Positions 48,854 through 60,425 of a stretch of 64,000 nucleotides of DNA are shown here, piece after piece. How positions within the stretch are numbered: the first letter of the stretch is position 1; each line of letters begins with the position of its first letter. The translations under genes were made by a program, and so were the position numbers. Under the pieces are notes generated by a model, which ran no database searches, was not told where the DNA came from, and saw nothing but the letters and a program-made list of their open reading frames with translations. This DNA is from Celoporthe dispersa. Its lineage: Eukaryota; Ascomycota; Sordariomycetes; Diaporthales; Cryphonectriaceae. The stretch covers positions 2,604,001-2,668,000 of the forward strand of contig WAID01000004.1 in NCBI GenBank assembly GCA_016584495.1, given 5' to 3'.

Positions 48854-49840
48854 ATGTCTAAGAAGTACGTCCTGACCGGCGTCGGTGGAGGCATAGGCTC
48901 CATCGCGGCGGACTACGCCCTCTCCATCCGCCAGCCCGACCAGAAGCTGGTCTTCTCCACGACCTCCTTCTCCAGACTCCCCGCTGGCAAGGCAGACGAG
49001 TGGCGCAGCCAGGGCGTCGAGGTCTTTGAGGCCACATACGACGATGTCGACAGCCTCACTCCCGTCTTCCAGGGCGCCGAGGCCGTCGCCTGGATCTCCA
49101 CCTGGGCCATCCACCACCGCCCAACCCAGGGCGCCAACGTCTTGGCCGCCGCCCGCGCCGCCGGCGTGCCCCGTGTGCTGTACTCGTCCTTTGTCGGCGC
49201 GGGGCTCGGCGTCGATGGTGGGCCCGAGGCTTTGGCCCGCGACGTCCGCTCCGAGCTTCCCTTTCTCCCGCAGGACCACGCCCTCACCGAGCGCCTCATC
49301 CGCGCCTCCGGCCTGACCTGGAACGTCCAGCGCAACTACCTGTACCAGGATAACATCCCGGGCCTGTTCGCCGGCGCGTGGAAATACTGCGGCGACCGCT
49401 GGCTCAACAACAGCGGCGGCCGCCCCGCTGCCTACGCCGCCAGGGAGGACTGTGGGCGGGTGTTTGGTGCGCTGCTGCTGGGAAAAGGGGAGCCGAACAC
49501 GGCGTACTATGTCAGTGGGCCCGCAGCCGTCACGGACAAGGAGGTGTTTGAGTACATGAATGGAAAATCAGGGTACAAGGCCGAGTTCGTGGAGTTCGGG
49601 GACGACGAGCTGCGGGCGTGGTGGGCGGATCGGGGGATGGGCACGGATGCGCTCAAGGCGTTTGAGAGCGACCTGCCGCTGAAGCTGTGCCAGGACGACC
49701 TGCTTTGCTGTGGCTCCATGGTCAGGGATGGGTACATGGCGGAGGTGCACGATACTGTGGAGAAACTGACGGGGAAGAAGGCCCTGAGCTACCAGGAGAA
49801 CTTTGTCAAATATGAGGGTCTCTTCCCGAAAAGTGACTGA
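48854..49840 (+). CDS. NmrA-like / atypical short-chain NAD(P)-binding protein
   Basis: Intronless 328-aa Rossmann protein of the NmrA/QOR2-like group. The dinucleotide-binding motif is TGVGGGIGS near residues 8-16. The body has VFEATYDDVDSL, AVAWISTW, and a VLYSSFVGAG strand in the place of the SDR catalytic Ser. The later LTERLIRASGLTWNVQRNYLY segment is typical of sugar-dehydratase-like and NmrA-like members that lack the YxxxK pair. Such proteins act as NAD(P)H:quinone or azo reductases or as redox sensors. GC-rich third positions suggest good codon adaptation. No neighbour indicates a pathway. Confidence 0.85.
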   Translation: MSKKYVLTGVGGGIGSIAADYALSIRQPDQKLVFSTTSFSRLPAGKADEWRSQGVEVFEATYDDVDSLTPVFQGAEAVAWISTWAIHHRPTQGANVLAAARAAGVPRVLYSSFVGAGLGVDGGPEALARDVRSELPFLPQDHALTERLIRASGLTWNVQRNYLYQDNIPGLFAGAWKYCGDRWLNNSGGRPAAYAAREDCGRVFGALLLGKGEPNTAYYVSGPAAVTDKEVFEYMNGKSGYKAEFVEFGDDELRAWWADRGMGTDALKAFESDLPLKLCQDDLLCCGSMVRDGYMAEVHDTVEKLTGKKALSYQENFVKYEGLFPKSD

Positions 49841-50543
49841 GCGGAGGCGGCGAGGCCAGATTGGGGTTCTCCATGAGGGAACACCGTATGCAAACATTCA
49901 GACTTTATTTTCGCTTCAGCCCACCCCAGGGCTGAGAACTGTGCAGAAGGAGGTCCAATCAATCAGTTATTACGAAGGGCTCATTACTCAAGTGTCATAG
50001 AAAGAGAACACGAATCCTCATATCCCAAATATACAATGCTTGTGAACCTTGACGCAAGTCATAAAATTCTCAGCGCACGCCTACAGACTATCTGCCGCCA
50101 GACCTCTTCACTAGTTAGTGCCCATGAATCTCTACCATGTCAGCATCTAGGCACCTAAGAACCAATATTAACGGTACCTGGAGCCAATGTCAACAACTTT
50201 TCAAATTCAGTCCCAGTGGCTTGCTTATTGTTCCTAGATATCAATACTCGGCCTCTTGAGTCCTTTAAGTGCCTCTTTCTATGCCACTCCATCAGCCCAC
50301 AACGGTCTAACGAAGTCGACCCGTTCTGCAACAGATTTTAAGGCTGCTCTGCCTTTTGTTAACAAACTATTATATGAATAAATGACTGGACTAGGCTCAT
50401 ACGCACGCTCGTTCATGAGAGATCACCAGAGGCCGGTATTACATCGCCATCACATTCCCACAAAATTCATTTCCTGCTCTCTTCCTTCAGTCGGGTAAGA
50501 ACAATAGGTCCATGATGACCAGTTTGTCCTGGATCACCGGAAT
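49841..50543. other. intergenic stretch
   Basis: About 700 bases of moderately AT-rich DNA without a recognised gene. Confidence 0.55.
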
Positions 50544-50855
50544 TTAGCTGACCAGGCGTGGGCGTAGTTCTCTCCTGAGTCGCAGATCCTCTTCCTGCCA
50601 TCGCTGTCTGCTCAGGCGTTGTCGTTGCTGCTGCTGGTTACGCCCCTCGTCGTCTTGGTTCGCAGAGGTAAGTGGAGAGAGCAGAAGCTCTTGAACGGCG
50701 ATCGAGACGATGACAGCAAGCGTGAACGTGGCGAGGTCGCTCGCCGAGGAGAACCTGGCTGATCTTGCTATCTCTGACCAGGAATGGAGAGTCGCGCCGA
50801 CCAGCGCACCGCCTGCGAAGGTCATGACCAGGGGAACCCAAAGGGGCAGCGGCAT
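50544..50855 (-). CDS. small two-helix membrane protein, uncharacterised
   Basis: A 103-residue open frame with two hydrophobic segments (about residues 4-24 and 41-62), a short loop between them and a Gln/Arg-rich, strongly charged C-terminal tail. I do not recognise a family. Support comes from the protein-like arrangement and from a TATAAAATAC box on the same strand at 50984-50993, about 130 bases before the ATG. It may be a small mitochondrial or ER protein. The gene could also have an upstream exon. Confidence 0.45.
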   Translation of the reverse strand: MPLPLWVPLVMTFAGGALVGATLHSWSEIARSARFSSASDLATFTLAVIVSIAVQELLLSPLTSANQDDEGRNQQQQRQRLSRQRWQEEDLRLRRELRPRLVS

Positions 50856-50983
50856 GGCGTCTTGTTCTTTGATTCTGGAGGGTTTCGAGAATAAAGGTTC
50901 GCGGTTGGGTTTGAAGGAGCCGAGGCGATGAATGAAATTTAATCAACTCTACGTGACTTTGAGTGTATGGGGTGAAGAGCAGT

Positions 50984-50993
50984 GTATTTTATA
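50984..50993 (-). promoter_or_regulatory. TATA box of the small membrane protein gene
   Basis: TATAAAATAC on the - strand, about 130 bases before the ATG at 50855. Confidence 0.45.
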
Positions 50994-53285
50994 CCTATAA
51001 ATTCTCTCGCCTATTGTCACCAGGCTAGAAAGGTGTGCACTGTCGGGACACAGATCTCAAGCTGATCAGGTGTATCCTCTAATTATGACGAGTTGTACAG
51101 CTTGTGCTGCCACGATCCATCAGATGATACAAATTTATAGTATAGACTTCGCCACTCTGGGAACCTGTGTTGACTTGACATGCGCTGATCCAAGGTGAGT
51201 CGCCCATATGGTGAACATAGACAGATCTTGCTACGAAAGACTTACTGACCTAGGTAACATACTTAAAGTACTTGGATTGCCAAGTAGGCGTGTAATTAGT
51301 CTGAGCTCTCCTAAAAGCTTCAGGAACACTTGATAATTCAACTCTGGTAGTCTAAGACTGGCTTTTTTCTAGGATTGGTCCATTACGGCACATCATCACG
51401 AACACCACCCACCTATGCAAAGGCAGAGTCGAAGAGACTTACTCTCATATACAACCATCGTTAATCACGCCACGTTTTGCCGAAGACAAACAACAAGCTG
51501 CTCCCCAATTCCCGCCAGGCTTCTTGTGCTAGACAGGCCACCAAGCACATATTTCAGGAGTTGGTCACCCAAATGCCCGATCAGCGATCAGACGATCTGT
51601 GAGCGAAGCACAATGCATGAATGATATACACGACGAGGTGTTGCAATTAAATTATCACAAGGAGGACACGAAGCGTGATTGGCACAAATGCTTTGTGGGG
51701 TCAATGTGTTCTTTCGGCTCTGGTTCTCCCCCCCTGGGGAAAGGGGCAAAAGCGGGCTTCACGAGAACCGCGCCTGACCACGATGATTCATTCATTGGAT
51801 TGTACCAGTAAAGACTCTTAAAAGTACCTTAATTCGCTTATCTTTTGAATTGGTCCCCCATGAGAAGCTCCGGCAAGTTTTACGTGTCGCCCGTGGCTGA
51901 TTAATGCCTTGGGTCATAAATAGCCAGGCCTTGCACATGCGCAGCCAGCTCGTAAGCCGTTTCTCACAATAAGCAGTGCTCGGGTCGTGAGCTGCAACAG
52001 ATTTCTCCTGTCAGCCAACGTACATATCAGACAGTGCTATGATCGGGTTAAACAAGACCGAGAGGTAGCATTGAGTTTCTCTTCAGGATGGATAACTTTA
52101 CTCCTCTGCCCGTACCTCCAGGGCTGACTTCTGAGGTTCGAAGCCGTCACCTGACACGCCCCTACTTTGGTTGTCTGGTTTGTACAACCCACTGCAATCT
52201 AACACTACGCAACCCTCGAGTTCCATATTTTCCCCTTTAAACAAGAGAGATAGCGGTCGGTTTTGTATGCTATGGAGTGTATAGGGGGGACCCGTGAGGT
52301 CCACTGGGCCCGGTCCGCTGTGGATCGTACTGTGGGAAGCCCGCAAGATATTTCACCCAGCCCCTTCCACGTACTCTTCGAAGCCTCTGACACTCACGTA
52401 TGCAAATCTGTTACCTAATGCGCCCATCCAACCAACATCACAGGCCTGGACCGACGCACACAACAAGGCATAGTGATCGCACCAAAGCCCCACGAGGCGC
52501 TTCAGAAGCTAGCACGTGTCAATTCCACCAAATCTAAGGGTCTCACGGGCCGGCCCCTCTCGTCTGTCTGATCCGGGATTCGCGAGGTCAGCGAGATGAG
52601 CGTTCCATGGACATTCCAGAATGGCGCTTTGACTTGCCCATCTGGAAGAGAGAAAACAAATGCCACTCCTCATCACAAACATCCGATTGGCGAGCGGCCG
52701 AGAATAGTATCACACTACTTGAACTCCCGACATGTCAAAATGCCGCTCATGCACCCATGCTGATCATCCGCTTATACAAAAGCCCTAGTCGCAGGGGGCT
52801 CCCTTGAGAAGGGGGGGGAGGGGGCCACAAAAGGAGCCTATCGGCCGCTTAGGAGAGCGCCGCGCGGCCACCTGGGCAGCTTCTGCGGCCCTCAATGGGC
52901 CGTTCGAGGAGTTCTACACTGCCACGAAGCAACGAGGTCTGAGCATACCTTACCCTTTGAAACGGGCCGTGCCTCTCTTGCAAGGGACATGTCGAGCAGG
53001 CTCAAAAGAAAGACACAGGAGGTGGTCAGGAGCCGGACGCATGATGTGGAGTCTCTAATGTGCCATGGTAATTTGTACTCGGACGTGGTTATATCGTCGC
53101 TGGGCCCGCCGATCGAACCCACCAGCTGTGTCGACCGTCGTCAAACTAGATACATATAGCAATCATCGAGTTTCTTGTCTCTAGTTTCGCTTCACGTATT
53201 CCCCCTTTCCCCAGACGGGCAGCAATCTGTACGGACCTCAAAACATTGACCCCGCCAAGCCCATCACTTACAGCCAAGCTTTTGC

Positions 53286-53320
<35 letters not shown>

Positions 53321-53422
53321 TTCTGCATGGAGCAGGCCCGTAACCTTGATCCCAGAATTCGAAACCGTCTCCTCCAGCAAAACCCTCTCGAGCGACCAGA
53401 CCCTTAACATACCACCGCCAAG
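50994..53422. other. gene-poor region
   Basis: About 2.4 kb where I recognise no gene. It ends in a (TA)n microsatellite and the probable promoter of the membrane-protein gene at 53423. Confidence 0.5.
53291..53320. repeat. (TA)n microsatellite
   Basis: About 15 uninterrupted TA units, roughly 100 bases before the start at 53423. Confidence 0.9.
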
Positions 53423-54061
53423 ATGATGCTCCCCGACGACCCGCTGAGATGTACCGTGACTCTTGCAATATTCTGGTTCCTAGGGTTCACATTGGTATTA
53501 TGTTGGACCATTTATACCTTGCCGGACGGCGGAGGTGAGGCAACTTGGGTGCCCGACGTGCTCCGTCGAGATACATGCTTAATAGTACGTTTGCCTGGGA
53601 CCTCAGATCAAGCTTCCCTATGCAGTCGACCCAGCACCCGAGGACAGTCTCGCTAACTCTGCCCTACAGCCACTGTGTCCTGTCGTCTTCGTCATTGTCT
53701 CCGTCTTCTGGCCGATCACGATCTGTGTCTTGATAGCAAGGCAAGCAGACGCACTGTGCATGGCAGCGCTCGAGCGACGAACAGAACCCCCATGCGAGAG
53801 ATACACCACAAGGAAGAGTCGTACGCGCTGCTCCGCAACGACGAAGAGAGCTGCATCGGTGTCGATGGCGGCATCCCGCTCGAAGATTTCAGTGACGATA
53901 GCCCGCGCTCGAGCTGCGATGAAGAGTTCTCGCCACTCCACCCGAACAGCAGGGCACAAACTCTCTTCAGCAACTCCCGCCGCGATCTTCGGCTCATGCC
54001 CTACCAGCCCACGAGACCGGCTTGTATGAAGGTGATGTCGGGATCGAGGACAAGATCATGA
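53423..54061 (+). CDS. two-helix membrane protein with acidic tail, uncharacterised (one-base break)
   Basis: Exon 1 (53423-53584) encodes MMLPDDPLRCTVTLAIFWFL and a first hydrophobic helix. The intron 53585-53669 has GTACGT, a GCTAAC branch site and CTACAG. Exon 2 starts with a second helix (VVFVIVSVFWPITICVLIAR). Behind it the frame that looks like protein (EIHHKEESYALLRNDEES, then a Ser/Asp-rich tail) is offset by one; one more C in the C5 run 53787-53791 joins them and gives 184 aa. I do not recognise the family. The helix-helix-acidic-tail plan suggests a small plasma- or organelle-membrane protein. The tail assignment depends on the inferred indel, so it is less certain than the first half. 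Confidence 0.55.
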
Positions 54062-54939
54062 ACCTCGTGGCAGCCGTCGGAACCAACCACGAGGTTTCCG
54101 AGGAGGAGAGGAAGACCAAAAAGAGAAAGAAAAAAAATATTATTTATAACCAAAGAGAAAGAAGAAGAAAAAAATACAAATTTATTCCAAGTCTCACCAT
54201 GTTCATGACCGTGTTCGATCAGCTGTCAAAGTACTGTCGATTTCGTGTCTTGCTTTTTCACATGCCTCGGAGGCACACGCTAGGTGACTTCACGACCTTC
54301 TGTGATTCACCGTTTGGGTCCTAGCGCAAAGCTCGACAGCTGGACAGCTCGTGCGTGGCCACCCCGTGAAATCGGAAGACGTAGACAACTCGTGGTGCCT
54401 TTCCTCCGCGGCGAACAATGCACTCGGATGAACGCTCTCTTGAAAGAAGGGACTTCCACAAGAAAAGAAAAGAAAAGAAAAAATGATACGCCATAAAACA
54501 AACAGCTTCAGGATACCAGGAAAATCCCTTGAAGAACTCGTCATCTGTCATGTCACTGCTGTCTTGTGTAGACATCAACAACTGAAACGACTCTCCTAGA
54601 AGCAGATGGGCTAAAGTATGGGGAATAATCATTTAGTGGAAGCTTTGCATAATGTTTACATCTCATGTATACTGTTTCATCACCTTTTCTGACTTGGAGT
54701 GGGCAGTCAAGAAGAAGAAGAAGGAGAAGAAGAAGAATAGTCGTTTGGGGCTGGAGGAGCATTAGGGAAGGAAGGGTTGATGGAAGGTAGAGTTGACCCA
54801 CCTGCTGACAGCTGTGGCCCAGGTGGCGCCCTTGAGCTGTCTGTCCCCTTAGTACAGCACCTCGGACGGCAAGTGCTGGTCCGCCATCACTATCAACATA
54901 CGTACCTTCACTCACTTCAACGACCAGACCAGATATACG
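54062..54939. other. intergenic stretch with A/G-rich repeats
   Basis: About 880 bases. A-rich DNA at 54.11-54.18 kb, an AAAAG-type repeat at 54462-54482 and a GAA-rich repeat at 54709-54738 are visible. No gene is recognised. Confidence 0.55.
54709..54738. repeat. (GAA)n-type microsatellite
   Basis: Imperfect AGA/GAA repeat of about 30 bases. Confidence 0.8.
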
Positions 54940-56576
54940 ATGGATCAATCACAAAACTCACCAGTACAAGGCCATGCGCGAAATAAATCATCAACAGCGA
55001 GGCGTGCGTATATCACCTCTTGAACAAAGTAGAAGAACAAAGTACCGGAGCACAACTGAGAGGGAGGCGTCTGATGGCCATGGACAAGTCCTCAGTTTGG
55101 CCTCAACACGCCCTCACGTTACCGTTGACCCAGACAGACACAGCCAAGGCTAACTTTCTGCACAGCCTCTCGTCCAAGAACCTCAACAAAAGGACCTCTG
55201 GACATAGATGAGTCCGTCTCACATTCCTCCGCCTCAACATGCTCTCTCCATCTCTCTCTCTCGAATGCAACGCTGAACCCCAGACTGTAGCGATCCCCTG
55301 GCATCGTCATCTCCGCTCTCGCCTCAGCACAGCCGTCTCCTGCCCACGCGGCCCCTCTCCCAACAAGGTAGCCCGCGCCTCTCCTCTGACCGGCCACGGC
55401 AGTCCGCCCGCTCGCCAGAACCACCAGGGCGCTCTCCTCTAGCCCCGCCAAGGGACTTCGCCTATCTCCTCAAGCCCGAGATCTACCACCCCCTCAACGC
55501 CGTCCAGACCATCCCCGCCCCGTTCCGCAGCTCCGCCCGGCAGCCCCCGCCCGGCACCCCCATCCAGGATCTCCTCGCCCAGGGCCACTTCCGCGCAGCA
55601 GCCATCGCAGCCGTCCATGCGCTGACGGGCACAGGGCCCGAAGGCGAGGGCGGCCATGCCCCGGCCCCGACGGACCACGCCCGCATCTTTGACCTGCTGT
55701 ACACCCGGCTGTCGTGCCTGACGCTCATCGATGCCACACAGACGGCGGCGCAGGAGGCGCGCGCCCTCGAGGATATCAACAGCGCGCTCTACGTCGACGA
55801 GATCTCGGGCGTGCATCTCATGCCGTGGGACCTGCGCCTGCTCGTCGTGCGCCTGCAGGCCATGGGCTTTGGCGACCCTAGGCGAGCCGTCATGAGCTAC
55901 TACGACCTGGCCAGGGAGGCAAGGGGCCGGATCGCCGAGGCCATGGCCGTGCACGACAACTCGGCCAGTGAGGTGTGGAAGGGCCGGCTGTCGGGGCTGG
56001 GGATCAAGGTCGCGGGCGCGCTCGTGGAGATGGACGACCTCCCCAGTGCGGCGGCCCAGCTCGCGTCGCTGCGAGACCGGGCGGATGGGAGATCAGCCAT
56101 GTCCAAGGCGCTGCTGTGGCTGCAGCTGGGCGACACCGACGCTGCGAGGCGGTGCGTCAGGCAGGGCGAGGCTGGAGACAAGATTGTCTCGGCACTCTGT
56201 GACATGGCGGACGGTGACTACGACGCTGCCCTGACCGCGTGGAGGGCGCTGGCGGAGGAAACGGCCGGAGACGAGATGGTTGCCGTGAACCTGGCTGTCT
56301 GCCTCCCTCTACACGGGCAAGATGGAAGAGGTAAGCACAGTACGGACGATACTGCACCGGGGGCATGAGCTGATAGCTTCACAGGGAAGGGTGGTACTGG
56401 AGGGCCTGATCGAGAGTGGCTACTCGTCACACACCCTCCTCTTCAACCTCGCGACGATCTACGAGCTCTGCACGGACAGGTCACGGAGCCTCAAGGCCAA
56501 GCTCGCTGAAAAGATGGCCGGGATGGAGGCAACAGCAAAGGGCTGGGAGAAGTCGAATGCGGACTTCAAGCTATGA
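54940..56576 (+). CDS. TRAPPC12-like TPR protein (frame broken twice)
   Basis: Homologue of trafficking protein particle complex subunit 12, which acts in ER-to-Golgi transport. Exon 1 is 54940-55003 (MDQSQNSPVQGHARNKSS), the intron 55004-55165 (GTGCGT, GCTAAC branch, CACAG), exon 2 55166-56330, the intron 56331-56384 and exon 3 56385-56576. The N-terminal STKGPLDIDE segment, FAYLLKPEIYHPL, FDLLYTRLSCLTLID, MPWDLRLLVVRLQ, the YYDLAREARGR helix and the FNLATIYELCTD end follow the family order; the second half is TPR-like. Two one-base breaks: C4 at 55278-55281 is one too long (restores LNPDCSDP) and CCC at 56305-56307 is one too long (restores CLLYTGKMEE). Corrected, the exons sum to 472 aa. 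The exon 1 start is inferred from the phase and branch site. Confidence 0.86.
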
Positions 56577-56829
56577 TCGGCAGGTGGGTGGGCGGGCCGT
56601 GCTCGCTGGGCAATGCCCATCATGGCTCGTGTGTGCGCGCAGCATGAGATCCTGGCTCAATTTCAAGTTATATTACGAGACATAATTCGCCGCAGACCCT
56701 ATGCCGGGTGTGTATTCAGAATGATCTGAGGAGCGTATAAGACATGCAAGCCATCCCATTGTAATCCCAAAACGCCATGCGAATTAATGTTTCTTCTCTC
56801 GTATATGCGAGCCCATCCGTTCTCCTCGT

Positions 56830-57226
56830 CTAGCAGATGCAGAAGTCGCAGGGCAGCGGGCACGGAATGATGAAGCAGAACCGACCAGGGCACATTTCGC
56901 TTCGCTCGCCGCCTCGGAGATCGGTGTTGTCCTTGGGATGGGGTCGCTCAGGGTCTGTTCGAAGAGGGGGAAGCAACGTCAGTCAAATCAGTCAATGATC
57001 TCTCTCCCTCCCTCCCCCTTCCTCTCTTTCTCTAGCTGCGCCATCGGTGGTGTGAAGGAGGATGGTCGACGCGAGGAAGAACGGAGGAGGAAATCAGGAT
57101 CAACGTACCCATGGGCTCCATGATCTTGGGCTGGCTTGCATGGACACTGTCTGGCACGCTGGGGAGCGCCTGGCCGTTGACCATGATGGCCGGGAGGTTG
57201 TAGGCTTGGGACTCGGCTGGCGACAT
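56830..57226 (-). CDS. tiny Cys-rich protein with CPGRFCF...CDFCIC tail
   Basis: An 80-residue protein missed by a simple open-frame search because the second exon lacks a Met start. Exon 1 (57109-57226) encodes MSPAESQAYNLPAIMVNGQA and more; the intron 56955-57108 (GTACGT...AACAG) is in phase; exon 2 (56830-56954) ends in MCPGRFCF, IIPCPLPC and DFCIC, six cysteines in the last 20 residues, followed by TAG. I recall similar Cys-rich endings in small fungal proteins of unknown function. The clustered, hydrophobic Cys-rich end could be a palmitoylated membrane anchor or a metal-binding knuckle; neither is shown. It is convergent with the TRAPPC12-like gene. Confidence 0.75.
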
Positions 57227-57605
57227 TGTTGGGATCTTTTGTCTGGTTTGGTTGGGAGATGGATATTTTTGACGATTCTGGAAGTCGGAAGAGAGAGAAT
57301 GAGCAAGAGGCAACCCAGGGGACGAACAAGATTTCGAAGAGTAAATGCTTGTGGCTCGTTCCTCCCCTCTTCCCCTTGGTCCTTGGCACTTGGCAGTTGA
57401 GAGTGGCCGGGATGGACCCAGCATGACATCATCTCCAACCTTGAGTTTTGCCTGTTTGGGCATACAAGCAGACCCTCAAAACGCAAGGTCGAGAAACCCA
57501 AGTTGACTTGTTACTCATGCTCTTTTTTCTCGGATCTGAAGATTTATTTTATAGTGGCTTCTACGATAATACCTTTTTTTGTTTTTTCTCTTTTTCTCTT
57601 TCGTT
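57227..57605. other. short intergenic stretch
   Basis: About 380 bases, the promoter of the Cys-rich gene and the 3' flank of the membrane-protein gene. T-rich near 57.55-57.60 kb. Confidence 0.55.
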
Positions 57606-58829
57606 TCACCCCCTCGCTGACGCCGGCGGGTGCATCTCGAACTGGGCAAAATCAAAGTCGAGCCTGGGCGATGGCTCAACTCTGGCATGCTCCGCGTGCT
57701 CACTATTCGCAACCCTCTTCCAGGGCCCAACCCCAGCGTCACTGGGCTGATGTACATACCGCAGGTTCCGAGGGAGCCCGTCAGACCCTATACCCAGTCT
57801 CTTGAACATCCGGAGCTTATCCAGGGCCGTCTTGAAGTCATCCAGGATGACCGTGTCGGTGCAGCACTTGAACACCAGGGCCAGCTTCCAGAACGGGTTG
57901 ACACCCACGGGCAGCGCATCTGATAGCACCTCTGTGACAGACAGGATGTCGAGGATGACGAAGGAGATGCTGAGAAACATGGCGACCAGCATGACGGCGA
58001 ACCGGGGCGAGATGGTGACCACCTCGCGCAGCGTCATGCCGTAGTGCGCCTTGAGCACCCACAGCAGCTTGGCGCACGACGCCACCCACCAAGGGTCGCG
58101 GAATATGGCCTCGAGGGGCCTCGTCTTGGTGAACAACACCTCGTTGATATTGTTGAAATAGACAAACGTCGCATAGATCTCCAGGATCCAGTACGGCTGC
58201 ACCAGGATCACCGTGCCGATGAAGACGGCGCTGGACCGCCGCGTCAGGAACGGCCGGAGCTTCATCCACGCGATGACGCTGTGCAGCTGCGTCGACATAT
58301 GCAAGCCCACGGCCGCCGTCGAAAGCCACCAGCCGTACGTCGGCTTCTGCCAGAAGAGATTGAAGGACTGCCAGCCCCCTATGACAAGCTGCGTGCACAA
58401 GATCTTGAGTCAGTTAGTTCAGACTTGGTGGAGGGAGGACGAGGGGCCGGAGGGACAGCGTACTTCCAGGAGGATGAGCTTGTGTAATAGTACACCTTTC
58501 TTCATGTTGGCGACGGTGATGCCTGCCATGATGACAAGTCCACCGATCACTGTGGATTTTGTCAGCCACACTCTGTCCCCCTATCCATGGCCACATCAGT
58601 GGTCGACGAGCTTGGGCATACTAGTCATTGAATTTTTTCAGGATCAGCTTGAGTTTTGGAAGAACGCGCGCGAGTTTGAACACCATGAGCTCTGCGGCAT
58701 GGACAGACGAGACGTACCTGAATCCTTCGGCCCAGCCTTCTAACACGATTGACTCGCGGCCCGAAGGGGGTCACTGCCCGGAGTCGTCCTCGGCAGCAGC
58801 AGCAACCCATCGCCGTATATCGGACTCAT
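57606..58829 (-). CDS. multi-pass integral membrane protein, uncharacterised (one-base break)
   Basis: Exon 1 (58718-58829) encodes MSPIYGDGLLLLPRTTPGSD and an EGWAEGF end; exon 2 (58464-58572) VWLTKSTVIGGLVIMAGITV...LILLE; exon 3 (57606-58388) the remaining helices and a Pro-rich tail. Introns: 58573-58717 and 58389-58463. At least five hydrophobic helices are visible in exons 2-3, for example GWWLSTAAVGLHM, VFIGTVILVQPYWI and FAVMLVAMFLSISFVI. Exon 1 carries a TAG in its initial frame; one extra base in the runs at 58760-58770 joins it to the EGWAEGF frame, and the exons then sum to 334 aa. I recognise it only as a fungal membrane protein of unknown function. The N-terminal fit is inferred from phase and reading frame. 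Confidence 0.75.
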
Positions 58830-60425
58830 CACGACTCTCCTGGGGTATATCTTTGTGGTCTGTCGTCTGTGTGGCGCGATGCTGTTAGGTATCCATGTGG
58901 GAAACTTAGAGGACGGAAACGAGGTAAGAGAAAGGACAACGTGAGCGTCCGGTGGCAACTTAGTTGCCTTTTTATACAGTGAGGGTGGGAGCCTCACTGA
59001 CGTAGCGGGAATGCGAAGGAATGGGGTCCATTTGATGGTTGTGCACACCATACCAGGGCTTGAGCTGAGAGATCTTCAGCGTTCCGGGTGGACGCCATGG
59101 CACTCCAGACCAACCAAGGACGAGCAACGCCGCTGCGCAGGCTTACTTACATGGGGAGCGCCCAGAGCTCCTCTGATCCTCCCCGTGGGACCTCCACCGC
59201 CAGTCTCCCGTCAGCCAAGGGGCGCACCGCTGACGCGAAAGAAATGCAGGGCGCTGAAAATCCCATTTGCCTATGCATGAGAACTTCCCCTCAATGCTGA
59301 CGGATGCCCTCCCAGGAACTCAGCATCCATCCTTCCCCAACCTCCGCGCTGGTGTGTGGGTTGGGTTACACGGCGCCAGTGTGTTGGGTTTTTAGGCAAG
59401 TGATCAGCGCCCTGGAATTTGTTTGCGATGGGCAAAATTGGGATCACATTGAAAAGACCTCGGATTGTTAGTGTAGCCAGAGTCTAGCTGATCCAGGACA
59501 AGCTTGACTTGATACTCAATGACTCCGTACGACCTTATGTGTAGCAGAAGGCTGAGCGCCCTTGTTCCATGGCGGGGGAAATGGTTTTCGATGTCTCAAG
59601 ATGGGTACACAGAACTATTGGCCATAAGCCAAGGGTAAGGCTAGGCTGATAGGCTTGAGTTATGCATGTGTGTCATGTCAGGTCGTGTAGCTTGCAGACG
59701 ACAATTTGTGTGTACGTGTTTACTAGATCCATAGTCGTTGCTAAGAGAAGACGGGGACAGTAATAAACAATCAATAGGCTGGGAGCCTGGGACTAGGCAA
59801 GTGGCATTCACATTTATAACAGTAATGATCAGATCTTGACTCAAGGTAATTTGATGGTCTCGTCAAAGCAGACTAGTTGTGATGAATCCATCAGGTATCC
59901 TTTCCCTATGACAAGATCCGGCCCTCTACTATTATTAATTAATACTTGTTTTGTGGCTGTCTTGGCTGGGTGGTATTCTTACAAGTAGCATAGTGACAAA
60001 AGGCACATACTCCGGGTGTGATATTGCCAGAAATCGCCTCGGCGAATTGTTGTATCCGATTTCCTGTCTTTCCTAGAAAAGAAAAGAAGAAGAAAAAAAT
60101 CTGACCGTCACGATGAACTCTCTTGTCTTTAGCGTCTTGTCCTCGGCGAGGCTAAAGAATTTGTACCCGGTAAAAACAATCAGCGATGGATGCATTTCCC
60201 CGCAAACGAAATCTGGGGAAAGGGACCCCCAGAGGGAAAATGAATGACCCGCCCGGTAAATATAGAGACCGACTCGCATCGAGGACTCGCTGGATCATGG
60301 AGCCTCCATGACTAGACATAAATATGTAACTTCTGCCAATGCTAGTCATCTCAACATCAAAGTAGATAATAATTACTTTCAACCGTCACACGGCTCATCG
60401 CACCCGAATCAGACCAAAACCGAAC
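58830..60425. other. divergent intergenic region
   Basis: About 1.6 kb between the membrane-protein gene and the FAD monooxygenase gene. No gene recognised; short open frames lack motifs. Confidence 0.55.
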
